Assembly: GCF_900106755.1 (NCBI RefSeq)
Contig: NZ_FNNN01000012.1
Span: 62,001 to 126,000 of the forward strand
Direction of reading: 5' to 3'
Length of the DNA stretch: 64,000 nt
DNA from: Bacteroides faecis MAJ27
Lineage (GTDB): Bacteria > Bacteroidota > Bacteroidia > Bacteroidales > Bacteroidaceae
In this document: in pieces, positions 54,511 through 64,000 of the stretch
Position numbering within the stretch: position 1 is the first letter of the stretch
Layout: every line of letters starts with the position of its first letter
Program-made: the position numbers and the translations under genes
The notes under the pieces: model-generated
Database searches by the model: none
Seen by the model: the letters and a program-made list of their open reading frames with translations, nothing else
What the model was told of the DNA's origin: nothing

Positions 54511-55650
54511 TCAACTCATTCGGTCTCGATAGTCTTCGTAAGAAAATTGCCTGTATATTTCAGCTTTACCTTCTTTTGTCCACAAAGCGATGGCCGGATG
54601 GTGTATTCCGTTAAACATATTTGTCTTGACCATGGTATAATGAATCATATCTTCGAACACAATCCTTTCTCCGATTTGCAATTCATGATCGAAGCTCCAC
54701 CATCCCATATAGTCACCACTCAAACAGGAGTTTCCTCCCAAACGATAAATGAACTCACCTTCGTTCCCCATTTCCGCACCACGAACAGCAGGCTGATAAG
54801 GCATTTCCAGACAGTCGGGCATGTGACAAGTGAAACTGACGTTCAGAATGGCTGTCTTGATGCCGCGGCTTTCAACGATATCGACTACTTCCGAAGTCAG
54901 GACGCCTGTCTGCCATGTAAATGCCGAACCGGGTTCAAGAATGATCTGCAAATGGGGATATCGCACTTTCAAGTCCTGCAACAGTTTAATCAGATGCTCC
55001 GTATCATAATCCTTTCGGGTCATCAGGTGTCCGCCTCCCAGGTTCAGCCATTTTATTTGTGGAAACCAGCGGGAGAATTTCTCTTCCAGATGCTGCAAAG
55101 TACGTTCCAATTCGTAAGAAGATGATTCGCAGTGGCAATGACAATGGAAACCTTCGATTCCCTGTGGCAATGTATCCGGCAATAAGTCTGCAGTAATACC
55201 GAAACGGGTACCGGGGGCACACGGATTATAAAGTTCTGTTTCTACTTCCGAATATTCGGGATTCACACGGATACCGCAGGAGATTCCGCTTCCTTCGGCT
55301 ACTGTCATCGGATAGAAACGATGGAACTGTGCCATCGAATTAAAGGTGATATGGCTGCTGCAACGCATGATCTCCGGAAAATCCTGCTCGGTATATGCAG
55401 GCGAATAAGTATGCGCCTTACTGCCGAATTCTTCCAATGCCAGACGTGCCTCATACACGGAACTTGCCGTAGAATGGTCTATATATTCGCGGAATATCGG
55501 GAAAGAGCGCCACATGGCGAATGACTTGAAAGCGAGAATAATCTCCACTCCTGCCCTGTCGGCCACACTTTTTATCAAACACAGGTTCTTTCGCAAGAGC
55601 TCTTCTTCCATGATGTAGCAAGGAGAAGGAAATTGGGTAAAATCTATCAT
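54511..55650 (-). CDS. nspC: Carboxynorspermidine decarboxylase
   Basis: NspC decarboxylates carboxy(nor)spermidine in the alternative polyamine route found in Bacteroidetes, using pyridoxal phosphate on a TIM-barrel like alanine racemase. The 379 residues show FPSPCYIMEEELLRKNL at the start, the PLP lysine in ILAFKSFAMW (Lys42), HSTASSVYEARLALEEFG, LNLGGGHLMTRKDYD and EPGSAFTW. The Met at 55650 (MIDFTQF) is preferred; a second Met two codons upstream is possible. It has its own -7 box. The carboxyspermidine dehydrogenase partner is not in the window. Confidence 0.95.
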   Translation of the reverse strand: MIDFTQFPSPCYIMEEELLRKNLCLIKSVADRAGVEIILAFKSFAMWRSFPIFREYIDHSTASSVYEARLALEEFGSKAHTYSPAYTEQDFPEIMRCSSHITFNSMAQFHRFYPMTVAEGSGISCGIRVNPEYSEVETELYNPCAPGTRFGITADLLPDTLPQGIEGFHCHCHCESSSYELERTLQHLEEKFSRWFPQIKWLNLGGGHLMTRKDYDTEHLIKLLQDLKVRYPHLQIILEPGSAFTWQTGVLTSEVVDIVESRGIKTAILNVSFTCHMPDCLEMPYQPAVRGAEMGNEGEFIYRLGGNSCLSGDYMGWWSFDHELQIGERIVFEDMIHYTMVKTNMFNGIHHPAIALWTKEGKAEIYRQFSYEDYRDRMS

Positions 55651-55693
55651 ATACAAATTTATTATCTAAAGTCACGCCTTACGGACGCGACTG

Positions 55694-55701
55694 CAAAAAT
55701 A
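55694..55701 (-). promoter_or_regulatory. Candidate promoter of nspC
   Basis: Minus-strand TATTTTTG fits TAnnTTTG; start near 55687, leader about 38 nt. Confidence 0.55.
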
Positions 55702-55826
55702 CAAATTCAAAAGCAAAGAGAGATTCTTTTATTTTTAATTAAGACATTGAATTTCGAGAACTTTTTCTTATTTTTAGACCTTTATTTCATATAAGTAGTT
55801 ATTTCATCCTAAATACCCGATTGATT

Positions 55827-56381
55827 ATGAATAAAGATTTAAGAAAAGTAGTGATTCTCCTGGCGCATCCCAACATGAAAGAATCACAAGCAAACAAAGC
55901 ATTGATTGAGGCAGTGAGTGACATCGAAGGTGTAGCGGTATTCAATCTTTACGACCAGCAAGATGCTGCTTTTGATGTCGATGAGTGGAGCAAAATCATT
56001 TCCGACGCTTCCGCACTTATTTATCAATTTCCTTTTCATTGGATGGCTGCACCGTCACTACTCAAAAGATGGCAGGACGAAGTCTTTACTTTTCTCTCCA
56101 AAACCCCGGCAGTAGCAGGAAAGCCATTGACTATAGTGACCACCACAGGTTCCGAATACGAAGCATATCGCAGTGGAGGCAGGAACCGCTTCACAACAGA
56201 CGAGCTTCTACGCCCTTATCAAGTGAGCGCCATTCATTCGGGGATGTCCTGGCAAACACCTATTGTTGTTTATGGAATGGGAACCGCAGATGCGGGAAAG
56301 AATATCGCCGAAGGAGCTAATCAGTACAAACAACGGATAGAAATGCTTATCGGCAGCAGTAATGCAGGAAATAACTGGTAA
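55827..56381 (+). CDS. NAD(P)H quinone reductase, flavodoxin fold (KefF/MdaB type)
   Basis: A 184-residue flavodoxin-fold FMN or FAD enzyme. The start region (VVILLAHPNMKESQANKALI) is the family phosphate-binding loop, YQFPFHWMAAPSLLKRWQDE the conserved second motif, and TTTGSEYEAYRSGG the third. It likely reduces quinones by two electrons, or acts as a KefF-like ancillary subunit, though no Kef channel is nearby. The ATG at 55827 is used rather than the TTG six bases upstream. Confidence 0.9.
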   Translation: MNKDLRKVVILLAHPNMKESQANKALIEAVSDIEGVAVFNLYDQQDAAFDVDEWSKIISDASALIYQFPFHWMAAPSLLKRWQDEVFTFLSKTPAVAGKPLTIVTTTGSEYEAYRSGGRNRFTTDELLRPYQVSAIHSGMSWQTPIVVYGMGTADAGKNIAEGANQYKQRIEMLIGSSNAGNNW

Positions 56382-56408
56382 ATGAGATCTCCCCTATAGC
56401 TTATTTCA

Positions 56409-56462
56409 ATTAGCTATTAGCAAAAACAAATTAGCTAATAGCTAATTTGTTTTTGCTAATAG
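56409..56462. repeat. Palindromic repeat, TTAGCTATTAGC family, with 23-bp perfect arms
   Basis: Arms 56414-56436 and 56440-56462 are exact complements around a 3-nt spacer (AAT). Bases 56409-56446 are identical to 12394-12431. It lies between the convergent quinone-reductase and TlpA-like genes. Confidence 0.88.
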
Positions 56463-56482
56463 GATATATTATCCTCTATATG

Positions 56483-58090
56483 TTATTGCAGTAACTTATC
56501 CAAACTGGCTTTTACCTCCTCGGCTGTTGGCTGGATAAGCAGAATTTTCCCTTCTTTATCAACCAGGAAAGTTCCTCCTCCGGCATTGCCGATTCCATAT
56601 TTTTCCCATATCTTTCCTGCATCATTCAATTCTATAAGATTCAGCCAGGGATATTTATCTTTGGCTACAGCTTTTCTCATATCGTCTGCCTGACGTTCAC
56701 GGGCAACACCGACAACAGTAAAACCTTTATCTTTATAAGCTTCATAAACAGGAATCATGCTGATAGACGACCGCCGACAAGGGCCACACCAGGAAGCCCA
56801 TAAATCAATCAACGCTACTTTTCCTTCTATTTCCTTGGATAATGTATGAGGAAGTCCTTCTGCATCAGGAGCTGTAAAGTCGATATACTTGCCACCCAGC
56901 TTTATTTCCCGGCTTGCAATCCAAAGTTTCATATAGTCCGTCATAGGATTATCAGCAAACTTGCCTGCATATCCTGTCTTATATATATGCATGATATCAG
57001 AGGCTTCTTCAGTGTCATGCATCCTTCTGATTTGTTGCTTCAACAGATACAACCCTACGATTGTAGGGTTCGACCGGATATATTCCTTTTCATAATTTTT
57101 GTATTTGCCATTAACTTCCTGACTCTTTTTTTCCAATGCCTTATAATCTTCTGTATAAGCCTTACCGTCATCATCTAACTGGCGCATCTTTTGAAAGATT
57201 TCCTTCCTTTCCTCTTCACTCTGAGCTTTTTCTACCTCTGCCTGCAAAGCAAGCGCTGCAGGAGTCAATATTTTATTCTCTTTTTCTAATTTTTCCCTTT
57301 CTTCCCGAAGTGAGTCAAAGAATAGCTTACCAGTTTCCTGTTTGAAACGGAGCAATTCTTTGGTCAATGGTGCGTCCGAGTAAACTTCAGGTGCCTGGGA
57401 CGAATGCAGGATAATTTCAATTTTCCCGTTCTCTGAAAAGAAAGAAGTCGGATACCAAGCCCCCTGCAGGTTATCGCTCCAGGCATACAGTTCATAGGGT
57501 TCTTCCCTATCAGTATACAAGTCATACGAAAATTTCCCGTCACGTACCGGAATGGAAATCCATCCCTGCACACGTGGATCGGTTCCTTCCGGCATTAACA
57601 TCAAGCGGCTGTATGCCGGACAGTTGGCTACCGTCCCTTCAATACGACAATGAATTTTCTTATTTATCTGCTTATTTTCCAAGCAAATATCATTTACCCG
57701 AAAACCATTCCCTTCCGGAATCATTTCATCATAATCAACCATTCTGTCCCGTTTATCTACCGGCTCGAACTGCAACGAAAACGAGCGATTCCAAGACTCG
57801 GGCATATACTCTTCGTGATCCAGTTTAATCCCCGTAGCACGTATCAAACGGTAGACTTTTCCCGTTTCTTTCCCTTTCAATACAGAAGAAGAAGCTATCC
57901 GGACCCAATAGTTAGGGCGGCTATACATATCTCCTCTAAGGATAACTGCCGTATCCGAAACTTCCGCCTGATAAAACTCCAATGCATCAGTAGTACGTTG
58001 TCCCATTACCGGATAATCAATGACTCTCGTCTGTGCTGTGGCATACATGCCTATGAAGGCAAGCCCAACCGTTAATAATATGCTTTTCAT
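56483..58090 (-). CDS. TlpA-like thioredoxin-fold protein with N-terminal DUF4369-like domain
   Basis: A 535-residue exported protein (signal peptide about 1-19, MYATAQ). The N-terminal half holds a DUF4369-like beta domain (about 130-260), then a helical, Glu/Lys-rich region (about 245-340), and the C-terminus is a thioredoxin domain with active site SWCGPCRRSS and cis-Pro-type GGGTFLVDKEG. Such proteins reduce or transfer disulfides in the periplasm. It follows the RND permease by 22 nt and is the last gene of that operon, an unusual partner for an efflux pump. Confidence 0.88.
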   Translation of the reverse strand: MKSILLTVGLAFIGMYATAQTRVIDYPVMGQRTTDALEFYQAEVSDTAVILRGDMYSRPNYWVRIASSSVLKGKETGKVYRLIRATGIKLDHEEYMPESWNRSFSLQFEPVDKRDRMVDYDEMIPEGNGFRVNDICLENKQINKKIHCRIEGTVANCPAYSRLMLMPEGTDPRVQGWISIPVRDGKFSYDLYTDREEPYELYAWSDNLQGAWYPTSFFSENGKIEIILHSSQAPEVYSDAPLTKELLRFKQETGKLFFDSLREEREKLEKENKILTPAALALQAEVEKAQSEEERKEIFQKMRQLDDDGKAYTEDYKALEKKSQEVNGKYKNYEKEYIRSNPTIVGLYLLKQQIRRMHDTEEASDIMHIYKTGYAGKFADNPMTDYMKLWIASREIKLGGKYIDFTAPDAEGLPHTLSKEIEGKVALIDLWASWCGPCRRSSISMIPVYEAYKDKGFTVVGVARERQADDMRKAVAKDKYPWLNLIELNDAGKIWEKYGIGNAGGGTFLVDKEGKILLIQPTAEEVKASLDKLLQ

Positions 58091-58112
58091 CTTTCAATAG
58101 TTTTATCAGATC

Positions 58113-61100
58113 TTACAATTTTGTGAGTTTTTTTAAAGTCAGCACCGGCAAGAAAACAAACACTCCGATCACGGACATCACCAATCCTCCGATAGTACCT
58201 GCTGCCAAAGGAAACCAGAAGCCTTCTTTTTCTGCTCCCACCATGAAAGGGATAAAACCTAAAATAGTAGAAACGACTGTCAGGAAAATAGGAATCACTT
58301 TCGTATTCCATGCCTTCACATAAGCACGGAGAGGTGAAAGGCGGGTAAAACGTTTACGAATCGCATTATACTCGTTCAGAATATAAATACTGGCATTCAC
58401 AGTAATACCGCAAAGCAAGATGAACGAAGCGAAACCGCCCTGGTCAAAATTCAGTTTGAACCAGTAGAACGTCAGAAATACGCCGATATAAGATATCGGA
58501 ATGACGAAAATAATCGCTAACGGCTGCTTCAACGAATTGAACAGAATACTTGTAATAAAGAAAATGATAGCAATCACAATCAGGAGCAAACGATACTGTT
58601 TGTTGGCACCCCCGCCCCATGACCAGTTATCACTTTCCGCTTCCGCCTTATATCCCAGCGGGAGAAGTTTATTAAAACCTTCCAAGTCTTTTTTCAGCAA
58701 CTTATGTCCCTGTTCCGACGCACCGATATACTCATATTGCAGGCACAGACGATATTGCTGATTCTCCTTTGCCACTTCCTGTGGCATCTGTCCCTTCTCC
58801 ACTTTAGCCAGTTCTGCCAGTTTATACTCTTTTTCGCCTACACTGAAAGGATCATACTGCATAGCCCATATATCCCGTTGCCCCGATTGCCGGGAAGAGA
58901 GTTTGATTCTTTCCGTGCCGTCTTCAGTGACCACAGAACCAATCTCCTGATTCCGTCCATATATCGGTCGGATGGCTGCAAAGAGTTCTCCGGCTCCGAC
59001 CCCTGCTCCAATCATCCGTCGTTTATCCAAATCAAAATAAAATTCCTGATAATCATCCTTCCACCACGAGAAATTGGAGCCGATCGTCACCTCCCTGATA
59101 CGACGATGAGACAACAATACCTCTTTCAGTTTGGTAGCCCAGCTATAAAGTTCATCATAATTATATCCGTACATTTTCACCCGGAATGATCCCGCATTCT
59201 CGCGCACATTGTTACTGAATCCCTGATCCTGCAATCCATAGATACTCCAGTCTCCTCCTCCCAGTTGGAGTGCCTTGCTGATCATGTTAGCTTTCAGCGT
59301 ATACGGAAACCCGCTTTTCTGATTTTCCTTGGTGAAATGGATGCTGATAGATGCCCGGCGGGCACTTTCCACCGATGTCTGAAACTGCTTGATCTCTTTG
59401 AACCCGCTCAGATAAGTTTCCATCCGTTTAATTAGCGTGTTCATCTGTTCAAGCGTACTGCCGTTCGGCAAGTTGGCGTTGGCATAAAGCACTACCTCCT
59501 CATTCCGGGTAAAGTAGCTGCCCTCATATACCTTTTGCACAAACAATCTCAGGCTTCCTCCCAACGCTTTATCCACTATCGGTTTCACCTTTTCCTTATA
59601 GGTGGGAGTGCCCAGTGTCTTATTGTAAATCTCCACCCACTTATCATCCCCTTCCATCTTCTCCGGCAATAGAAACACGGGCAATCCGAATGCCAGCAAC
59701 AGCAATACACAAACCGCCACTCTCCAACGACAAAGCCGCAGTATCAGCCATCTGTATGAACGGCTGAAGTAAACCGGCATCCGCCGCATCTTCGGACGTA
59801 TCCACGCAAAGAAACGGGTATTCCCCATCCTCCACCTTCTTTTAGCTACGGCCAAAGAGGATTTCTTACGCCGCTTGAGTCCGATTTTATCAATCATAGA
59901 AGGCACAAAAAACAAAGCGACCAACAGGGATACTCCCAGATTAATCATCACCACCGCAGCAAAATCCTGCAAATTCAGACGAATCCTTTCGTCCAGAAAG
60001 AAAATGATGACCAATGCCCCCATTGTTGTCAGCGTAGCTGCCAATACAGACATAAATGCCTTCCGGTTTCTACACCGGAGATAATGGTCACTCATCACAA
60101 TCGTATTGTCAATCACCAGATTTAGCGAAACCGTAATACCCGCCAGAGAGTATAGCTGCATTTCCAGCCCGAAGACATAGTAAAAGATTACGGCTATCGC
60201 CATATTCACAGTCAGGCTGGTAACAATCAGAAACAGATATTTAGGACTGAAAGTAATCAGTAATACAAACAGGAGCAAAATAGCCACTGTCACTCCTGTA
60301 CGCAAATAAATCTTGTTCAGTTCATCATGTATAAACTCTGTGGTATCGTAACTCGTATGTATCTCATATCCTGCCGGAAGTGACAGCCTGATATCATTCA
60401 TACATGCCTGTACCGCCCGGCTCAATTCCAGCTGATTGGCTGTCTCCTCCGCGACAACAGACAAATAAATCGAATTCAATCCGTTGATCCGGTAATAACT
60501 CTGGGGCTGCTCCTCCATGCGGACAACCTTCACCAGTTCATCCAGACAAATGATTCTCCCGTCCTTGACTTTTACCTGTATCTGCGCGGCATCAAATTCG
60601 CGGTTATCATGTTCAGGCATCAGTACCAGCCGAATCCACTCTTTACCCGAAACCGCCTGTTCCACATCATAAGTTCCCAAGAACTCTTTCTGATAATGCA
60701 AACCAACTGCCTGACTAATCTCATCCGTGCTCACCCCCAATGCACGCAATTGCTCATAATCATACTCCAGCCGCCATTCCATCGGAGTAGCTCCGCTGAT
60801 ATTTATCTTATAGATACCCGGAAGCTGTGCCAAACGTGTCTTTATGTGTTCTTCCGCATACTGCTGAATCAGACTGGGAGTAGCAGGCGCATTAATTGTA
60901 AATGCGACAAAAGGCCCCTGACTTGCCTGCCCGGGACTTGCCATCTGAATATACGGGTAGCTAACTCCGGCAGGCAGTTCCGGCCATGTCTGACGGATGA
61001 TAGTAGAAGCCTCAAAACGTGCAACAGCCGCATCAGCATGTTTGTCCAGACTCACATTGATGCTTCCCCAACCATTGCCGGAAGTCGAAGATATACTTTG

Positions 61101-61346
61101 TATTCCCTTGACGCGGGCAAGCATCGCCTCCAGTTTGCTGGTAGCCGTCATCTCTACAACACGTGCCGAAGTCCCTCCCATGCTAAACCACACCGAAAAT
61201 CCGGGTAAGGTCCGTGACGGATTCAGTTTTACCGGCAACAATGGGACAAGTGCCAGCCCGACTAACGCCACACTGATAAAAGCGACAATGAGCGTAAAAG
61301 CAGAAGCCTTTGATGACTTTTTAATTTCAGAACCTATATCTTGCAT
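58113..61346 (-). CDS. RND efflux permease, second subunit
   Basis: A 1077-residue inner-membrane RND pump subunit with twelve helices and two large periplasmic loops (LPPF-type start LNPSRTLPGFSVWFSMGGTS). It groups with the AcrB-like hydrophobe pumps rather than the metal pumps. In helix 4 the proton-relay pair reads VIDNTIVM, where AcrB has Asp-Asp, so the second Asp is Asn here. The C-terminal half has LLCGITVNASIYILNEYNAI. A second permease gene precedes the TolC gene, so the pump may be a two-permease heteromer as in MdtBC. Confidence 0.93.
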   Translation of the reverse strand: MQDIGSEIKKSSKASAFTLIVAFISVALVGLALVPLLPVKLNPSRTLPGFSVWFSMGGTSARVVEMTATSKLEAMLARVKGIQSISSTSGNGWGSINVSLDKHADAAVARFEASTIIRQTWPELPAGVSYPYIQMASPGQASQGPFVAFTINAPATPSLIQQYAEEHIKTRLAQLPGIYKINISGATPMEWRLEYDYEQLRALGVSTDEISQAVGLHYQKEFLGTYDVEQAVSGKEWIRLVLMPEHDNREFDAAQIQVKVKDGRIICLDELVKVVRMEEQPQSYYRINGLNSIYLSVVAEETANQLELSRAVQACMNDIRLSLPAGYEIHTSYDTTEFIHDELNKIYLRTGVTVAILLLFVLLITFSPKYLFLIVTSLTVNMAIAVIFYYVFGLEMQLYSLAGITVSLNLVIDNTIVMSDHYLRCRNRKAFMSVLAATLTTMGALVIIFFLDERIRLNLQDFAAVVMINLGVSLLVALFFVPSMIDKIGLKRRKKSSLAVAKRRWRMGNTRFFAWIRPKMRRMPVYFSRSYRWLILRLCRWRVAVCVLLLLAFGLPVFLLPEKMEGDDKWVEIYNKTLGTPTYKEKVKPIVDKALGGSLRLFVQKVYEGSYFTRNEEVVLYANANLPNGSTLEQMNTLIKRMETYLSGFKEIKQFQTSVESARRASISIHFTKENQKSGFPYTLKANMISKALQLGGGDWSIYGLQDQGFSNNVRENAGSFRVKMYGYNYDELYSWATKLKEVLLSHRRIREVTIGSNFSWWKDDYQEFYFDLDKRRMIGAGVGAGELFAAIRPIYGRNQEIGSVVTEDGTERIKLSSRQSGQRDIWAMQYDPFSVGEKEYKLAELAKVEKGQMPQEVAKENQQYRLCLQYEYIGASEQGHKLLKKDLEGFNKLLPLGYKAEAESDNWSWGGGANKQYRLLLIVIAIIFFITSILFNSLKQPLAIIFVIPISYIGVFLTFYWFKLNFDQGGFASFILLCGITVNASIYILNEYNAIRKRFTRLSPLRAYVKAWNTKVIPIFLTVVSTILGFIPFMVGAEKEGFWFPLAAGTIGGLVMSVIGVFVFLPVLTLKKLTKL

Positions 61347-61377
61347 GATTCATTTTTCTATATCCCAAAAGAAATTA

Positions 61378-62877
61378 CTATCTGATCAGTCTCCCTCCAT
61401 TAAAGTCGAAACGATCCGAAAGAGAAAGCTTCGTAGCAAAATCGAATAAAGTCAGACGACGTATTTTATAATAATTCAGCCAGTAGTTCTGCAAGGCAGA
61501 AATGTAGTTGCGCTGCGCCTCCTGCTGCCTGTTGAGCGAAAGCGTCAGACTATTAATATCCGCTTTACCGATAATAAAACGTTGCCTTGTCTCATTATAA
61601 GCCAGTATCGCCAGGTCCAGCGCTTCTTCCGCACTGGCAATCAACTGCTGCTGGATATTAAAATCACTCACCGTCATGATGACTTCCTCCTCAATACTGA
61701 TCTCATCCTGACGTGCCGAAATCTTCACTACATTCAGATTATTCCGTGCCATGTTGTATTTGCCCTTACGAACGCCCCAGTCCAGCAGCGGAATAGATAC
61801 GCTGACCGCTACCAAGTCCTGCTGCATCGGTTTATGATACACATCTCCGAAATTATCCGCCACCTGATTGAAGCCGATACTGGCATTCACACTGGCATTG
61901 AAACGGGATTCCTTTTTAGTCTTGTCCACACTCCGTTCCGCTTCCAGCACATTCTGCTTTAACTCCAATAACTGCGGATTATTGCTCCTTCCCCATCTCA
62001 AAGCCTCATCTACCGGAATCTCCATCATACTCGGTCGTGCAGGAAGTTCCAGTTCAATCTGCGTGTTCTTGTCCAGATTCAGAAAAGATGCCAACGAAAA
62101 CATTGCCCGTTTCAAGTCACTCGCCCGATTCTGCAATGTATTCTGTGCGTTCACCTTGTCCAGTTTTAAAGTGAGCAGATCTGCCTGTGAAATGGCAGCG
62201 ATCCGATGCCGTTGTTGCCCAATGCGATATAAGGTATCGGTAGAAGCGAGATTCTCTTTTGCCAGTTTATATTCCGCCTGCGCCATCGCCAGAGAAAAGA
62301 AATAACTCGTTGCCGTCTCCGAAACCTTCTCTACATTATAAAGGAATTCCTTCTTCACACGTTCATATTTCAGCGGCTCAATCTTCCGGTCCCATTTGAA
62401 AGGATTATAACCAACCAGACTCTGCGAATAACCGATTCGTATCGGGACACTAGTCAACTGTGTCGCACTATTATCTCCGAAATTACGCATATAGGCAAGG
62501 TTTGATTCCAGATAAAATGTACCTCCGGTCAGGTCGAGATTTTGCCGTACACTCAACCCGCCATAAGCATAGTATGACTGTTGTGTACGATATACATCCA
62601 GATCCTGTCCCGAATCATAACGTTTCGTAATGTCCCGGTTATATTGTGCCGGGGTAAGATCCATTGTCAGACTCGGCAGACGGTTTGCACGATACGTCCG
62701 GTATTCCCAATAGCCGGACAGATACATATTCTGTGTACGGAATGACTCCAGCGAACTGTCATTGGCTAAAGCGATAGTCTGATTCAAATCCAGCACCAGA
62801 CATTTCTGAGCATATGCCGAAGAGAAATATATCCCTAATACAGTCATCAAGACCAAAAGAACAGATGATTTCTTCAT
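61378..62877 (-). CDS. TolC-family outer-membrane channel
   Basis: A 499-residue outer-membrane efflux protein with signal peptide (about 1-23, FSSAYAQ). Two TolC repeats are seen in the long helical stretches (ATSYFFSLAMAQAEYKLAKE, SLNRQQEAQRNYISALQNYW). It lies between two RND permease genes, 8 nt from the upstream one and 31 nt from the downstream one. Confidence 0.92.
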   Translation of the reverse strand: MKKSSVLLVLMTVLGIYFSSAYAQKCLVLDLNQTIALANDSSLESFRTQNMYLSGYWEYRTYRANRLPSLTMDLTPAQYNRDITKRYDSGQDLDVYRTQQSYYAYGGLSVRQNLDLTGGTFYLESNLAYMRNFGDNSATQLTSVPIRIGYSQSLVGYNPFKWDRKIEPLKYERVKKEFLYNVEKVSETATSYFFSLAMAQAEYKLAKENLASTDTLYRIGQQRHRIAAISQADLLTLKLDKVNAQNTLQNRASDLKRAMFSLASFLNLDKNTQIELELPARPSMMEIPVDEALRWGRSNNPQLLELKQNVLEAERSVDKTKKESRFNASVNASIGFNQVADNFGDVYHKPMQQDLVAVSVSIPLLDWGVRKGKYNMARNNLNVVKISARQDEISIEEEVIMTVSDFNIQQQLIASAEEALDLAILAYNETRQRFIIGKADINSLTLSLNRQQEAQRNYISALQNYWLNYYKIRRLTLFDFATKLSLSDRFDFNGGRLIR

Positions 62878-62885
62878 AATTCAAC

Positions 62886-64000
62886 TTATTTTTCATTTTG
62901 TGTGTTATTTCCGCTTTTTCCCCGGTAGATAAACCAATAAAGCAGCGGTATGATGAAGAGGCTGACAGCTGTACCGATAGACATCGTACCTATCATGGCG
63001 ATAGACAGCGGCTTTTGCAGTTCCGATCCCATATCCGAAGAAAACAGTAATGGCACCATCGCAAAAATAGTAGTCAGCGAAGTCATGATAATCGGGCGCA
63101 GGCGTCTACGCCCAGCTTCATGAATAGCTTCCAGCAAAGGAACGCCTGCCTTACGCAGTTCATTGATCGCATCCAGTTTCAGGATGGAGTCATTGATTAC
63201 GATACCACAGGTTACAATCAAGCCGATGGCAGACATCAGATTCAGCGTGTGCCCGCAAATCCATAGCAAGAGTAAGGCAAATGCCACGTCAATCGGAATC
63301 TCCGCCAATACCAGCAACGGTTGAAGGAAACTCTCAAACTGTGCAGCAAGAATGAAATACATCAGCAGTAATGAGATCATCAGAATCACAACCAGCTCAT
63401 CCAACATCTCTTTGTTGGAGAAGAAGCTGCCGGAAAAGCCCGTATCCCAATCCCCTGTCTCATCCGCCACCTGTTTCACTTCACGCATCAACCTATCCGC
63501 ATTCCGCACACCGTAAAAGTCGAACGGGACATATTCACCGTTACGTCCGGAAGTAATACTTTTCAAGTCTTCGGCGGGAGCTACGTTGATCAATTCCCGA
63601 AGCGGGATAAAATCGACATTCCCACGGTTGTCCGGTTGCGTCTGCACCAGTGTTTCCTGCAACACCTCGTTCACAGTCTTTTCATCCCCGGCAATGTTGA
63701 TCGGCAAATACTGCTGATAAGAGTGCAGCATCGTCACACTGTTTTCCCGGAAAGCCGTTTTCAGTACCCGATACAGTTCGTTGTAGGAAACACGGTAGAG
63801 CAAGAGTTTCTCTTTACTGATACTCAGATTCAACTGGTTTTCGAAGGCGATACCTGTCGGATTGATTCCGGTTTTTCGTCCCAGTTCCTGTTCTACGCTG
63901 CGGATTGCTTCCGCTTTGGGGGCTTCCGCTTTATTACGGGTGTAAAATTCCGCCACCACATCCGGTTCACCCGTCACAAAGAGTTTCTCAAAGACCGTTT
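62886..64000 (-). CDS. RND efflux permease, first subunit (C-terminal part, cut by the window edge)
   Basis: The last 371 residues or so of an RND permease; the frame stays open to the right edge, so the true start is outside. Visible parts are the periplasmic loop and the final six helices (FILAAQFESFLQPLLVLAEI, LMSAIGLIVTCGIVINDSIL, RRRLRPIIMTSLTTIFAMVP). It is followed 8 nt later by the TolC gene and then by the second permease. The adaptor is presumably further upstream. Confidence 0.92.
   Translation of the reverse strand, partial: TVFEKLFVTGEPDVVAEFYTRNKAEAPKAEAIRSVEQELGRKTGINPTGIAFENQLNLSISKEKLLLYRVSYNELYRVLKTAFRENSVTMLHSYQQYLPINIAGDEKTVNEVLQETLVQTQPDNRGNVDFIPLRELINVAPAEDLKSITSGRNGEYVPFDFYGVRNADRLMREVKQVADETGDWDTGFSGSFFSNKEMLDELVVILMISLLLMYFILAAQFESFLQPLLVLAEIPIDVAFALLLLWICGHTLNLMSAIGLIVTCGIVINDSILKLDAINELRKAGVPLLEAIHEAGRRRLRPIIMTSLTTIFAMVPLLFSSDMGSELQKPLSIAMIGTMSIGTAVSLFIIPLLYWFIYRGKSGNNTQNEK

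Overview
The window looks like chromosomal DNA of a gut Bacteroides (Bacteroidales). The evidence is the ATP synthase gene order atpD-atpC-(I-like)-atpB-atpE-atpF-atpH-atpA-atpG, many upstream regions carrying the Bacteroidales -7 box TAnnTTTG instead of a -35/-10 promoter, lipoproteins and TolC/RND systems of Bacteroidetes type, an HU-like protein and a 'smalltalk' micro-protein of a type seen in this order. I assign no species.

Layout: 1-1,022 a frameshifted LruC/DUF4842-type lipoprotein cut by the left edge; 1,154-8,650 the complete F1Fo ATP synthase operon on the minus strand with a long leader; 9,300-14,172 an accessory module (unknown protein, primase/ATPase-like BT4734_N-DUF3987 protein, DUF4248 protein, HU-like protein, PGRP amidase, smalltalk protein); 14,300-20,231 lipoprotein/barrel, purT, a PagL-like deacylase with a CAT-like acyltransferase, DUF4301; 20,338-27,107 relA-type (p)ppGpp synthetase, panB-MFS pair, HAD phosphatase, MATE pump; 27,244-34,986 an FtsX/MacB-type ABC transporter with a sigma-54 promoter, a metallophosphoesterase plus envelope protein, and an NtrC-like regulator/kinase pair; 34,998-42,382 Crp/Fnr regulator and hcp, uracil permease, K+/H+ antiporter, acyl-CoA ligase; 42,677-50,345 an OmpR/kinase pair convergent to a CusCBA-type metal efflux operon; 50,577-56,381 thioredoxin, two tandem nagA paralogues, a six-gene tRNA array (Gly/Leu), nspC and a quinone reductase; 56,483-64,000 a TlpA-like protein and an RND pump operon with two permeases and a TolC, running off the right edge.

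Several groups appear functionally linked. The NtrC-like regulator (32,330) is a good candidate to act at the sigma-54 promoter (30,415-30,430) and its two palindromes (30,487-30,523). The Crp/Fnr protein (34,998) probably acts at the TGTAAC-N4-GTTACA site in front of hcp. The OmpR/kinase pair probably controls the CusCBA-like pump that faces it.

The most unusual content is (i) the primase/DUF4248/HU/amidase/smalltalk module, whose make-up resembles a phage-derived replication-plus-lysis cassette without integrase or structural genes; (ii) a 99-bp remnant of a deleted second ABC permease that keeps both gene ends, directly under the sigma-54 promoter; (iii) three families of dispersed palindromic intergenic repeats; and (iv) a run of degenerate 11-nt repeats in the atp leader. 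No CRISPR array, rRNA, integrase or intact insertion sequence was seen.
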